Shown here in pieces: positions 23,941 to 35,582 of a DNA stretch of 64,000 nucleotides (position 1 is the first letter of the stretch; every line of letters begins with the position of its first letter). Below the pieces are notes generated by a model. It ran no database searches. It was given only the letters and a program-made list of their open reading frames with translations, and was not told the DNA's origin. The DNA comes from Cinnamomum chago (Eukaryota; Streptophyta; Magnoliopsida; Laurales; Lauraceae): assembly GCA_038049695.1 (NCBI GenBank), contig CP142454.1, positions 20,220,501 to 20,284,500 of the forward strand. Direction: 5' to 3'. A program made the translations under genes and the position numbers.

Positions 23941-26419
23941 TAAATGTAACGAGAATGGATGCCACTCCACAAACTCGAAGGTGCCTGTCACCGTAGGAAT
24001 CCAAACCCCTATATGTTTAAGACTAGCAACTGTTGCCTATCCTTGCCAAATCTGCGTCCAGTCCACTAAAAATAGAGTCCTAAGAGTTTTTGAGCTTTTT
24101 TTTGCTTTTTAACAAAAAGGTCCCTAATGTTTTTACAAACAAGCCCTTAATGAAGGCCCACAATGTGGGAAATTTCGATGTGGCAGGGGCAGAATAGTTC
24201 AAAAATAAGTAAACTATTTTAGAAATATTCCTGCATCCAAAACTGTTATTATAATGAAGTCGTTAAGGTTTGATCATGTCATTTTGCAAGAATATTCTCA
24301 GTTAATTCCTGCATCCAAAATGGAGCAGCCTTATAAGTTTTCATGATTCCATTTGTTTGCTGCAGCACACAAAAAGACCTATTCTCATACCTGCTAGCCT
24401 GCGAGACGCAAGACGTTCTCAATTAGCTATCTAGGAGCCTGTTTAATTGCATTATAATACATAGGAATTAAATACATAAATTCCATACCATAAATGGTTA
24501 AAAATGAAATATCAAATGTGAATTTTTAAAAATCGGGTATAAAATAAACTTTCCTCTTAAAGAACATGGAAAATGAATAAACCAGTTATCACCCTCATTT
24601 CCCATCTTCTTTTAATTCCATTTTTCTAGAAGGAAAGATTATTAAATGCTCATTTTTTTAAATTAACATTTAATCTTTTTGTTTAATAGTTACTTTCATT
24701 AAAAGCAAGCAGACCAAGGACGCCGCTAAAGGCAGGAACATGACATAGTGATTCAACATGAGCAGCCTCACGGCAACTCCAAGTTAACTACTCCTAGCCA
24801 TTTGTTTCACAAACTGTGGAACCATTTGGTGGGTAGTGTGCATTCTTTGGAAGTTAGCAATCGGTCCACCTTGATGGTTGCTGGCTTGCATGCACGGCCA
24901 CCAACAACACATATAGCTGAAGTTTCTACCAATGCAATAGACTAACCAAACCTCACTATCAAAAGCAGATTAAAGATGGTTGATCTGGTATAAGAGCTGT
25001 GAGTGCTAGATAATAAGAAAGAAATTGATACATTCAGCAGGATAAACAACATTTATTCCATTATTTACTACTGAAGTTGATTATAAAAAATTAATTCTGA
25101 TCTTTGTACCATAAGCTATCAAACCAATCCATTGGTGCGAACTTCATATATATTCAAAGTCATGACTTGATCAAACAAATATCATATACAATCCAAACAT
25201 CATAGTCAGTCATTCTTGACACACAGCAAAACGATCACAAATGAGCCCTGAAAAGCATAATTGAGATGAGTGTCGGGAGAGTTGCACATTTGTAGTGAAA
25301 AAGGAACCTAAAAGGCCTTGGAACAGACACCACCAACCTGCCATACTTAAGTTTCTGTTTTTGCAAACAAGATGCTCCCTCAAATTCCATTGCATTGAGT
25401 CATTTCTACAGAAACTGATTAACTGATTGACGACATCCACCTGCTAAGGAAAGATTTCACAAGTCACTTTCGGGAGCAACGGAACAGAAGAAAGAACATC
25501 CAAGATCATCCACATTTGCATGAAATAAGCACTTTGCCCATATGATTCAATTCTCCACTGTTCTTGGCCATTTGAATTCAAATAACAATCAGATAATCGA
25601 TTCTGAGGTAGTTTATCTACAGCAAATAGACATTCCTCCAAGGCCCAGCATAGTGAGTGGAGATTATCTTCTAATGAGCCAAAGACTGACAAACTTGATC
25701 AAGCCACAAGCTTTCTTTTCCCTCATTTTTTACTTCAATGCCATTAATTACCAATGCACTGGCAAATTTTGACAATAATAAATGATTAAGTCTCGCAAGT
25801 CGCAACAAAAACAAACTGTAAACATGCAAAAGCACAATGAGAGTAGCTATGCTTGTGAATTCCATGAACCTTGCCAAAACTAGTTCATTGGTTAACTGCC
25901 TTCAGTATCAATCTCATGGTGTTGCATTTGTCAAAGAAATGTTGAAAATAATAATGCAAGTATGAATTTTGCAGCTTTTGTTTGACAGGCACAGGCTTCA
26001 CATGTAATTTAAGACTCATCAAGGGAAATACACTATAAGATTATTATTTTTTAAATAAAAAAAGAAAAGAAAAGAAGGAAAAAAAAAAAAAAAGAGGCCA
26101 CTTGAGCTATGCGAAAAGAAGTTCATCTGCAGGTCACGTTTCCCGATCCGCCCTGCAGGTTTCAATCCCCCTCCTAACCTATCATCGTACCCAGCCAAGC
26201 TGTCAGCCCAGTCCTACCTTTAGTCTCTTGGGGAAGTGGACTTCCAGTACTGCAAAACAAGGCATTGATATTGTAAGGACTAAAGATTATTATCCTATTA
26301 AAAATTGTATTGGCAAATTCATTTGGGACAAAACTGGGACACTGCTTATCAATTGTATTCTTAGTGGACTGTACAAGAAAAAAGGCTACATGGACTCTTG
26401 CCATCACACGTGGACTCTT
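23941..26419. other. Intergenic, no gene assigned; one exon-like stretch
   Basis: On the minus strand 25330-25692 contains protein-like sequence: LEECLFAVDKLPQNRLSDCY, then, after a stop or splice at 25444, VDVVNQLISFCRNDSMQWN. The second part is framed by CTTAGCAG and GGCAG/GTTGG, which could be splice sites. I do not recognise the family. The rest is AT-rich with poly-A. Confidence 0.35.
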
Positions 26420-27190
26420 GCCTTTATCATGTGACTTTGGTATGATGACATCACATGGTAACACAAAAAGTGTCAAAGGGATTGTTTTGTCTAGGGCCCG
26501 TGCATCAAGAAGTGAGGAATTGCAACAGCACACAAGTTGATTCGAGACAGAACCTACACGCGCTTGAGCGCCTGGGTCGTGGAAAGTGTGGTTTCTTCAG
26601 GACATTGCATTATAATTTGATACACTTTATTTATTTGAGATTTTGAGTCCTACTTGCTCTACAAGTATTGAGGCACGAATTAAAGTCTATATCAATTCTA
26701 GGGAACCACTCTCCCATCCAAAAACCTAGAGATCTATTGAGAGATTGTTTTCCTCTCCAAAGTTTCAAGTTGCTGCGCTGAAGTTCAAGTCTTTCAAGGT
26801 TCTTTCTGCTACTTTTCTAAAGTAGATTCATCTTGAAGAAGCATTCAAGGTGGTTTGTTTAAGCACGACAAAGGTGTACGGCGAGCAGTCGACAAGATAG
26901 CACAGTCCTTCAGTTGAGTTAGCAACTGGGAAAGGGTTGTGAGTTTTTTCTTGTAACTTTCAATTTATTTAGTGCTTGGTTGTCTGTTGGCATAGACGAT
27001 AAGGCCCGTCGTTTTTTTCCCGAGTAAGGTTTTTTATTGTATAAATCGTAAGTCCTTTTCATTGTGTGGTTGCTTGCTTTTCATCTGGATTAGGGTTAAT
27101 TACTAGATTAATCACTTGTTCTTGAAATCTAATAGAGATCTTGTTATTGGACCTAAGCCTGTGTTAAGGCCGTTTTTTCAGATATGACTA
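26420..27190 (+). mobile_element. Possible solo LTR or LTR fragment (Copia-like)
   Basis: The end of this stretch has GGCCCGTCGTTTTTTTCCCGAG, TAAGG and TTTTTTATTGTATAAATCG (near 27004-27050). That wording is typical of the U5 part of plant Copia LTRs (CCGTGG-TTTTT-CCC...GGTTTTCCACGTAAAT). Neither a second LTR nor a coding interior was found nearby, and borders are not resolved. Confidence 0.3.
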
Positions 27191-27237
27191 GCAATAATTT
27201 TCCACCAAGTTGCCAAAATAATGAAAGATTACGCAGA

Positions 27238-27450
27238 ACAAAAGATCGCTTACAGTTGCATCACCAACAGAATCTAGGCAACAACTGCATCTAAAGTAAG
27301 GAGGCAAGATCATTATCACATCTGCAACCAATCTGTGGTTGTGAATAATGCAAACAAAAGATCATTTGCAGCTGCATCACTGGCAAGATCTAGGCGACTC
27401 TCTCTTGTCTAGTAACGGGTTGCAGTTGCATCAACAGTAGGGTCTATGCA
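27238..27450. repeat. Degenerate tandem repeat, three units
   Basis: Units share AAAAGATC-GCTTACAGTTGCATCACCAACA followed by GATCTAGGCAAC, at about 27238, 27355 and 27410. No coding. Confidence 0.5.
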
Positions 27451-29567
27451 ACACTCATCTATATGAAGCCAAGATCCCCTCCCTCACGTTCTAGCTCTCA
27501 AGCACTGCCGAGCAAATCCAAATTTCAAATCCCACAACTATAGTTCCATACTTGAGCGTAGTTCACACTGCAGTACAGTGAAAAGTAGTCTCAAGCAATC
27601 ACAGATTCCAAATCCTACATATACAGTTGTTTATTGAAGCATAGTTCACACCAACCGACAGATGAACGGGGCAATCTTTTTAGCCAAACCATCTAAATAA
27701 TGAGGTCCGCCTTTTGCACAGGTTGGATGTTTTACAGGTGCCATGCGCATGTGGCAGCATGGAATTTGCACGTCGCTCCAGCATATCAGAAGACAATAAA
27801 AGGAAAAAAAAAAATCATGGCAAAGAGTGCTATTAAGGTTATTGCTCAAAAATAATGCAGAACTTCTTATGATGTGAGAAGGAGGGCAAGAAAAAGATCT
27901 ACCCTAGTAAAATCAACCAAAACTTACACCAACGTCAAATCCCATGTTCAACGTAGAAATCATTGTCTTTTCCTTCATTTTCCCTCAATTTAAGCCCATA
28001 TTTGAAGCATAAACCTGCAACCCTAACAGCCCCATTTGAACTAAAACTGGATCCCACACAGTTTCCAAACAATGGTTATATGGTTTTTTCCTTCACATTG
28101 AAGAGCCCATAATCCAAGGCCAAACCAGCCATATTCAGCAACTAATAACAGTCCCCTATCAGTCCATAAAATACAATCCAAAATCCATGCAAAGGGCAAA
28201 CTTCCCTTTGCTGTCCTATAAGCCCCTTCCACCACTACCAGCACACAACTGAAATAGCACCCTATTGGTTGTTGTCCCTTGGCCTCTCACAAGCCTTCAA
28301 ATCAGTCCCTAAACTGAACCAAACTCACACGCATACAACCTCATTCAGGATTCAGCTGTTGCCCCCAATGTGCTGTTGACTAGCATCCATTCTACTACCC
28401 CAAAACAGAACACACAGTTGTTGTCCCCTTCCTAAAATAATTCAAAACCTGAGCCAGCGCCTTTGACCTTTACACGACAGCTTCTGATTGTTGTAGCAAC
28501 ACCTTTTCTCCCATCACAAATACCTTATGCAGCTCATGTATCCAGTCCCTAAGGCATGGTTGAAATTCGTGGTCACAGTGGGCACTGCATCAGCCCTAAA
28601 AATTGAGATGTCACAGTTCACACTCATTGCAGCCCCTCTCAACATGAATTTTCATTTATCACTTAAAGATTCTTAAAAATAAAAATAAAAAAGTACCCAA
28701 AAAAATCCAGAACATCGAAAATGCTAGTATTTTTTTTTCCGTTTTTCCTATTAGGGCCATGCATCAGTCATTCAACGCCATTTACATCTTATGTTGTTGT
28801 TCATCCTAAATTGTTAAATCGATTACGCTTATGATTGTATCACATATTTTGGCATGGCCTGTCAAAGTGGAGCAAATCATGTATGAATCATTAGACCATG
28901 GGCCTCACTTGTACAAACAGGTACCCCACAATAACATCAGCTCCAGATGATACAGGTTTTTGCTCCTTTGTAGGGCCCACGCTGATGAATGTCAATCACA
29001 CGAGGTGCGGGGATAAACATGTCTCCATCATAGACTAGAATTGGGCCAAAAAATGTTCCTAGAGAATAAACAAGCATTTTGAACAAAACAGTAGGGGATG
29101 TTCAAAAGTTGTCTCTGGAAGGAAAGCTAATTAATTCCATTCTTCCATACTGGATTAGGTTAGCAATTTTGTTGCTCTTCCCTCTTATTACTAGGGTCTA
29201 GGAGAAGGTTTTCCACAGAAAATGGCATGTCCCATCCCATCTCTTGCTCTTTGCTTTCCTTTATTCTTCATTTGATTACTTGTAATGGTTATGACTTATG
29301 AGGACTGACCTGTCCATTTGTTGTTGTTGACAACACTCAAGAGGCAAAAGCTCAGAGAAAATTTTCACAATGACAATAAGCCAACAGTAAAGAAGTATGC
29401 ATTCAGGTGAATCAAATAAAAAATAAAATAAAAAAACCAATTCAGCAATTCCTACAAATCAAAGAAATTGATCAAGTTTCAGTGAAATTTCAAAACCAAT
29501 TTGAATAAAAACAAAACAAATGAACCCCACCTTATCCAACTTACAGTATTGGCAAAATTGGAAGGAA
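27451..29567. other. Intergenic, no gene recognised
   Basis: Mixed AT-rich and CA-rich sequence. The short open frames at 27646-28244 on the minus strand have no family motifs. It probably contains the downstream region of the small membrane protein gene that follows. Confidence 0.4.
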
Positions 29568-30117
29568 TCAATTATCTGATTCCTTTGTTTCTCTCTTCTT
29601 CCCATATATTAGACCAGTCTCCTGAAGAATCCATTCATATTGAGACTTTTAAAGATGACCATAACAACTCATATCAACTACTGCTTTTCTTATGAAAAAG
29701 AAGCGGAAGAAATTACCTGAGGATCAGGAATGGGTTTCCTCTTCTCAATGTAACGATAGGGATCTGAAGCGGCTGCTAGAGCTGCCTTTTCCTGAAACCC
29801 ACCAAAAAAGAGTTAACCATAAAACCCTTCAATCATAGTAATAGAGAAAGAAAGAGGCAGGTATAAGGAAGAGGGGGATTTAGGGATTAGGGTTTTATAT
29901 ACTAGCTAGAAGTAGTTAGTTATTGAATATCAAAATTGGAAACCACCTGCTGTTCCCTCTTGAGATCTTGAGAGGGCTTGACCCAGAGGAAATAGGCTAA
30001 TGTGCCTGCAACAACCCAGGAGGCGAGATTGCTGCCTCCTCTCAGGCCTCCTAGAGAGTTACCCACGAATGATCTCACGTTTCCGAGGCTTCTTCTCCAG
30101 CTGCTGCTCCTCCTCAT
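29568..30117 (-). CDS. Small conserved plant protein with one transmembrane span (likely organellar), three exons
   Basis: Exons 29947-30117, 29717-29791 and 29568-29621, all phase 0 with GT-AG borders, give 99 aa. The start MRRSSSWRRSLGNVRSFVG was preferred; an upstream in-frame ATG at 30159 would add 14 residues. The N-terminus is rich in Arg and Ser with few acids, like a mitochondrial presequence. One hydrophobic stretch follows (LASWVVAGTLAYFLWV), then a charged tail (KPSQDLKREQQ, DPYRYIEKRKPIPDPQ, ETGLIYGKKRE). The wording recalls short uncharacterised plant proteins, possibly linked to a respiratory complex, but I cannot name it. Upstream, 30120-30200 is pyrimidine/GA-rich and may be the leader. 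Confidence 0.8.
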
Positions 30118-31040
30118 TTCAACAAGCCCCTTTCTTTCAGACGATTGATTTCTCAACACAGTTGTTTAGCTTTTGCAGAGAGAGTGAGAGTGAGAGCTTA
30201 ATGGTTGTTGCAGAGAGAGAAGGAACCGGAAGATCAGAAGAAAGAAAAATGGTTCGTTTCATTCGACACACTTTACTTCTTGGGAAAATCTTCAAGATAA
30301 TCCCTGGTTATTTTTCTTAATTGCAAAAAGGGTTTGACAGATTTATGATGTGAAACTCAAAGAAGTCCCTTAATTATTCATTATTTTTAATAAGACTTTG
30401 TAAAATGGAGTATCAAAAAATAACTAGAGGTTGTGGTGTATATAGCGATTAGTAGCCAAAATGCTATATATTCGGGCGATATGTAGCAATTGTAGTGATT
30501 ACCAACGACGTAGTGATATGAGTTTTATAAGTGACAAAAAAATTTAAAATATTGTGTAATAGTTTATTTAATTTATTTTAGTAATTTCGAACTATATAAA
30601 GGCATAAATAACTATAAAATAATAAAAGAAAAAGACCATTGAGGAAAATAAATAAGAAAAATAATAGTATAAGTTAAAATTACTTTGTTCTACTATGTTG
30701 TAGCGCTGTTGATTTCAAAATAACAAATAGTGCAGCGGCCTCCATGTTGTATGGTAGGACTTATGACAACCGTTGTAATGTTCTCACAAATTCCATTGAA
30801 TACATCTTCATTCATATTTTTACATACCTTTAACGTATTACGTTTGGGATCAATCACATGTCTTTAACTCCTTCATCCATGGCCCACTAATTTAATAACT
30901 TAGTAGTAAAGAAAAAAATTTACCCTCGATCCAACAGTCCAATCCATTCAAATTCGTGAAACACAATGGATTTAGTGCACCTAAAGGGGTCCCATGTGTG
31001 TGGATGGTTAGAATGTATCAAAAGGTTGGCCCCACTATGT
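30118..31040. other. Upstream region of the small membrane protein gene, plus AT-rich transposon-like sequence
   Basis: 30118-30330 probably holds the promoter/leader of the minus-strand gene (GA-rich 30175-30235). 30440-30800 has recurring TAGCGAT/TAGCGCTG/TAGTGATT words typical of non-autonomous hAT debris; borders not resolved. 30840-31040 shows nothing identifiable. Confidence 0.35.
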
Positions 31041-31092
31041 TGTCCCTCACCCTAATATGGTGAGGGATGGATGTACGTGAATATTTCTCATA
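31041..31092. mobile_element. Remnant end of the MITE family seen at 3551-3735
   Basis: TGTCCCTCACCCTAATATGG, then TGAGGGATGGATGTACGTGAA, matches the right arm of 3551-3735 (TGTCCCTCACCCTATGATGA, then GGGATAGATGCACTTGAA). It is followed by the same kind of TA run. Confidence 0.65.
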
Positions 31093-31103
31093 TATATATA
31101 TGG

Positions 31104-31475
31104 GTAAGGCTCTCCTAAGCTCAAGCTTAGGATAAAATTATGTAAGTTCGCGCTCGTGGGCTCACTCTTGGTCTATCCAAATGGAGGACCAAACACACAA
31201 CCCCCCTGAATTGCACATGTCTATAAACTTTTGGTTATATCTGAATTTATTGAACCGTTGGATCGATTGTGTATCGTTCCGAATGAATGTTGACTATTAA
31301 ACTTTTGAGACCCATATGGAGATGATAGAAATCACGGTTGAGGCTGGATTTTTTATAGAGGAGGGTCACAGGGAGTCCTTGAAATTCCTCTCATCCCAAT
31401 CATGTGGTCCCCAGGTGGACTTTACCACATACCTGAGCTTATCTTATCATAAGTTTGAGTTTATGAGAGCCTTAT
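31104..31475. mobile_element. MITE, ~370 bp, both inverted ends present, set in TA repeats
   Basis: Left end TAAGGCTCTCCTAAGCTCAA; the complement of the right end reads AAGGCTCTCATAAACTCAAA, so the inverted repeats are about 28 bp. The body aligns throughout with 3774-4123. TATATATA lies on both sides, consistent with TA targeting. Confidence 0.8.
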
Positions 31476-34400
31476 CCTATATATATACTTTTTAAGGCTC
31501 TCGGAAGTTTATAAAAAAAAAAATTCTATTTCTATTTTTGTATTCCATGGAACCTATTTTTTCTTTGAACTTACTAAGGATGGTAAGAAGTGAGTTTGGT
31601 ACATGTCAGGTTAAACCCAAACCCGTCAACTCACACCTCTTCTATTTGTAGCATGACAGGTATTTGATATATGATACCAAACTCCTCCCATGACGGGTTC
31701 CAATCCGGTGGAGTTTAATATTGACTTCTTTTAATTTTGAGTTATTAAAACTATAATTATATGTGCAATGAGCTAATTAGACAAACCAAACTCTTGACAT
31801 TACTTTTACGTTAGTTGAATGTTTGGTACTAGTTGAGCTACACGTGTTTTGGATATATATTTTAGTAATAGATATCAAAACTAATTATCAATCCACTATG
31901 GTTCGGTGGCGAGGCATCTCTTTATCAATAAAAACAACCAAAGATGGATCTATAATCCATGACACTGTTTTTCGCTCTACAAGAGGAACGCAATGCTGCA
32001 CTATTGAGGTTTCCCTGTTACCCTCTTATTCCACTTCGTTGTCTTCAATGGACTTCTCCTCTACCAATACTTACAAAACTATTGTTAAGGTTTTCCGTAT
32101 TACCCTCTTCTTCCTCTTTGTTGTCTTCATTGGACTTCCCTTCTACCAATATTTACAGAGATATGAGCTAAATTTAAAACAGGTGAAGTTTCATGCCATA
32201 AAGTTGTAATAGATGAGAGAGAGCCAGAGAATCACAGTTACGTTGGTCATAGAAGAGAGTGAAGTTACGCAGATGGGATCAGAAGCGTAACCATTGATAA
32301 AACTCATGAAGACAAACTTGGAGTGGTATATGAACTTTTGGATTTGGTTTGGACGATTTCACTGCATAGAGATGCTCTGCGAAGACTCATTTCTCTTTCC
32401 TCTTGTTTGCATGGAATTGAATTCTAATGGTAAGATAGGAAACAACGAAGAATAATTAAAGAGGTAAGAGGTAAGTGAAGAATATAAGGCGGAGATGTAA
32501 CTCCTAGGATTTGATTTTATTGGAAAATGTTCGTCTTTTAGCAGATCTATGGCATGCTATAAGTGTGCAATTTAGCTTGTAGGGTCCACTTAGATAGATG
32601 TCTATTAGTGAGAGAAAGGTTGATAGAAAGGTTTTCTTATACTTAAGAGTCGGCCAATACATCAATCTCATCAAATTATCTTAATTCTTGATTTAACAAT
32701 CTCTAATTTTACAGGCGTACTAACCATGGAATAAGATAGCAACCAAAATTCTCATTAGAAAAGGACCTGTCATGTGTTGTTGAACCGCATCTTTCCATTG
32801 TACAATACAAATGGGGTCGTGTCTGCAGCTACAACGCAAATTGCCATCGGGTGGTCCATAACAGTCAACATGGATGGTCGTGGCCCTTGTGGGGAAGATA
32901 TTGCTCTTTCATCGATATGACATTTCATGTTGCTCCAATTGAGTCTCCCATTGCAGGGGGAAAAAACAGTGAGAGAAGGCAGGAGTGAGTGAGTGAGTGT
33001 GTACTTTGACCTAGTGAAATTCAGGGGAATCACACCTTTGGGGGACGGCCTGGATGAGCGCTCCTTTAGAGGTTGCGTGCAGGAGAGAATTTTCACTTCC
33101 TTATTCCATTGGCTGGGGGGTCGAATCCATTTTGTTATGCGTTTGGGATTTGTGTAAACCTTATCACATTCTTGAAAACCATTAGTGGTTAAATCGGATC
33201 CGGAGTATGAACATTTTGACTAATTAAAAAATCGCCCTAGTACGCAAAAATCAAAGTCTGCTGTGAGAATTATGCATTTGAACCTCATTTAGTAAAATAA
33301 CTTGCTGGACTTGGCATATAATCACATACATCATTTATTGTACAAATACCAAAGCAAAGTACGTATTTAGTTCCGGTCATATATTTAAGTTTCAAAATAA
33401 AAGACATGCAATTTATGAACAAATGGGTAATCCCAAAAACCTGAGCCACTGACAAAAGATATACAAAATGAATACATCAAGTTCAAAAATCAAATATATC
33501 AAAAGATGAATTAACATTGGGGGATCCCTCGTGTAGGCATTCATGTGTCAGGAAAGATGGCGTTTATACTATGTTATCGGCAGACCACTCTCGTTGCTCT
33601 TCCTCCTCTAACTGAGGATCCTCTGGAATCGCCTTAGTATCCGGGTCGATGCGGTAAGTGGTGTCGTATGCACACCAAAGAAATGAAAGTCAACAACATA
33701 TTAGCAAGAAGATAAGCAATATATAATGTTCGTGACATGTTTCAATAAATGAATAAAAATAAGTAAATGATCATGAGATACCAAGGTAATAAGCTATGCA
33801 TAAGCAAGGGAAGACTTCGAGGACATCCTAGTTAGCTCCAGGGATACCAGTCGCAATCCTATCTGGATCACTAATACCAAAGTTTGGCTCCAAATGGATC
33901 ATAACCCCCAGTTTTGGGAATAACAGCACGATCATTACCTGCTCTCAGCTATTCAGTGTCGTGGATGTCGTCTAAAGCTGACTGCCCACCTAAGTGTCTT
34001 GGAAACCGGCCCACCTAAAACCCCAAACTGCAACTTCCTATGAATGCAATTCTCCCCACAATGAATCCTACCCGTGGTCGGATAAGGTGTAGTTGAGTAG
34101 TGCTTAATACGAGATTCAAAACAAAGCACATCTGGCTATATTTCACGATGCAAGGCAAAACAATGATGGCTATTCCAAGTCAAGCCAAGTTCCAAGACAA
34201 ATCTAAGATTTCCACCAAGTAGTCCTCCAATGATATTCATACGTCAAGACAAGTCAAGCCATACGTGTCCATCAAGCACATGATAAAAATCATTCCTAAA
34301 TCACAAATTACATAGGGCTAAGTGCACTCGGAATTGCACGAAACTTCGTGGGCACTTCCCTAATGACAAAAGGAACTCGCTCAGGCACTTAATCCACATA

Positions 34401-34900
34401 GTTAACTAACATAATAATTAATTAAGCTAATCACGAAATTAGAAAGCTAAACACACTAATAAAGTAGGGGACTTTACAAACCTCAAATCCAAGACATTCT
34501 CACTTGGTTCCACTTCTCACCCGAATCAGTAACTGACACAATTCGGGTCCTACTGGTATGGATTTCACACCAGCAACACAAACTCCATCATCCTCTCCAT
34601 GGTGAAGAGCATTTGAACATGCCTGTAAAAACAAACAAACCCCAGAATGGCCTATAAGATTACACGAGAACGAACCATCGATGCGTTTGATTGGTCTTCA
34701 GACAAATAATTGACTATCTTCAAGAAAGAAACAGAGTCATCTTGGACAATCTATTTCTTTTTGTGTCAATTTTGGAACAAGTGCAAAGTAGCAAAATATC
34801 AACTTGCCCATTTTGGGTGGGTCACTCTGGCGTACATCCAAAGAAAAAAAATGGGCTATGGTAACACCATTCTCGGATTACTGTTGGAAAAGTAAAGGCC
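31476..34900. other. Intergenic, no gene recognised
   Basis: Contains a local tandem duplication at about 31998-32165 (GTTTCCCTGTTACCCTCTT / GTTTTCCGTATTACCCTCTT, unit about 80 bp). 33500-34620 is CA-rich sequence that looks like an old LTR element interior or LTR, without any conserved protein motif. An (AAT)n run lies at 34917-34937. Confidence 0.4.
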
Positions 34901-34979
34901 CCACATCAACCCCAAAAATAATAATAATAATAATAAAGAAATAAATAAATACCAATATATATATATATAGAGAAATACA

Positions 34980-35582
34980 AGGTTAGAAGTAGAAGGGGTC
35001 AAAATCATTAGAAAGAGAGAAACAGAACAAAATTAGGTTTTGGGGTTTAGAGGGAGAAAATACAAAACAAACGCAGAGAATGAGGGAGGGGAGGGGAGGG
35101 GAGGGGACTGTGGACCCACATCTCTTTCTGTAGACTTTGTTTTGAGCATCCTCAAAAATTTTTATTTTTTATTTTTGTCATTTCTTTTCCGCTCTCGTGT
35201 GTAAATGATGACTCCCAGTCCCATTCTCCTTCTCAAAGAAATAATAAATAAATAAATAAAAGCCCCTCTCTTTTTCTTCTGTTTTTTTTGCCTCCTGTTA
35301 ATCTCATTTTGTACAGTTGTTCTTGATCGGCTTTTTGAAAAAAAAACCCATGTCAGATTCCAGCGAATTGCACACGACATACGTCTCTTTTGACCCAATC
35401 CCCGCCCCCACCTCCTCAAAACTAGGGCTTTTCTAGGGTTTTCTTTCTCCCTCTCTAAGATGAGAGCCCTGGCGTTCTGGAGGTAGATCACAGCGTCACC
35501 TGATCTCTCCACTTTTTGATCGACTTCCAGAAAAATCCGCCATCTGGGTCTCTTCAATTAGGGTCCTTTTCATCGGAAAGTC
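34980..35582 (+). promoter_or_regulatory. Probable promoter/5' leader of the RRM gene
   Basis: GA-rich tracts (GGGGAGGGGAGGGG near 35090) and long CT-rich stretches (35260-35300, 35400-35460) end at the start codon at 35583. This composition is common in plant leaders. No TATA box position was assigned. Confidence 0.4.

Noticed and set aside
23733..24112. Overlapping frames around 23.7-24.1 kb
   Set aside because: They lie mostly inside the Tourist-like MITE and occur on both strands.
26174..26533. 119-codon minus-strand and overlapping plus-strand frames
   Set aside because: Both strands are open over the same bases, no motif, and the region resembles LTR debris.
31823..32209. 128-codon plus-strand frame with a hydrophobic C-terminal segment
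   Set aside because: It spans an 80 bp tandem duplication, has no homologue I know, and lacks splice or promoter context.
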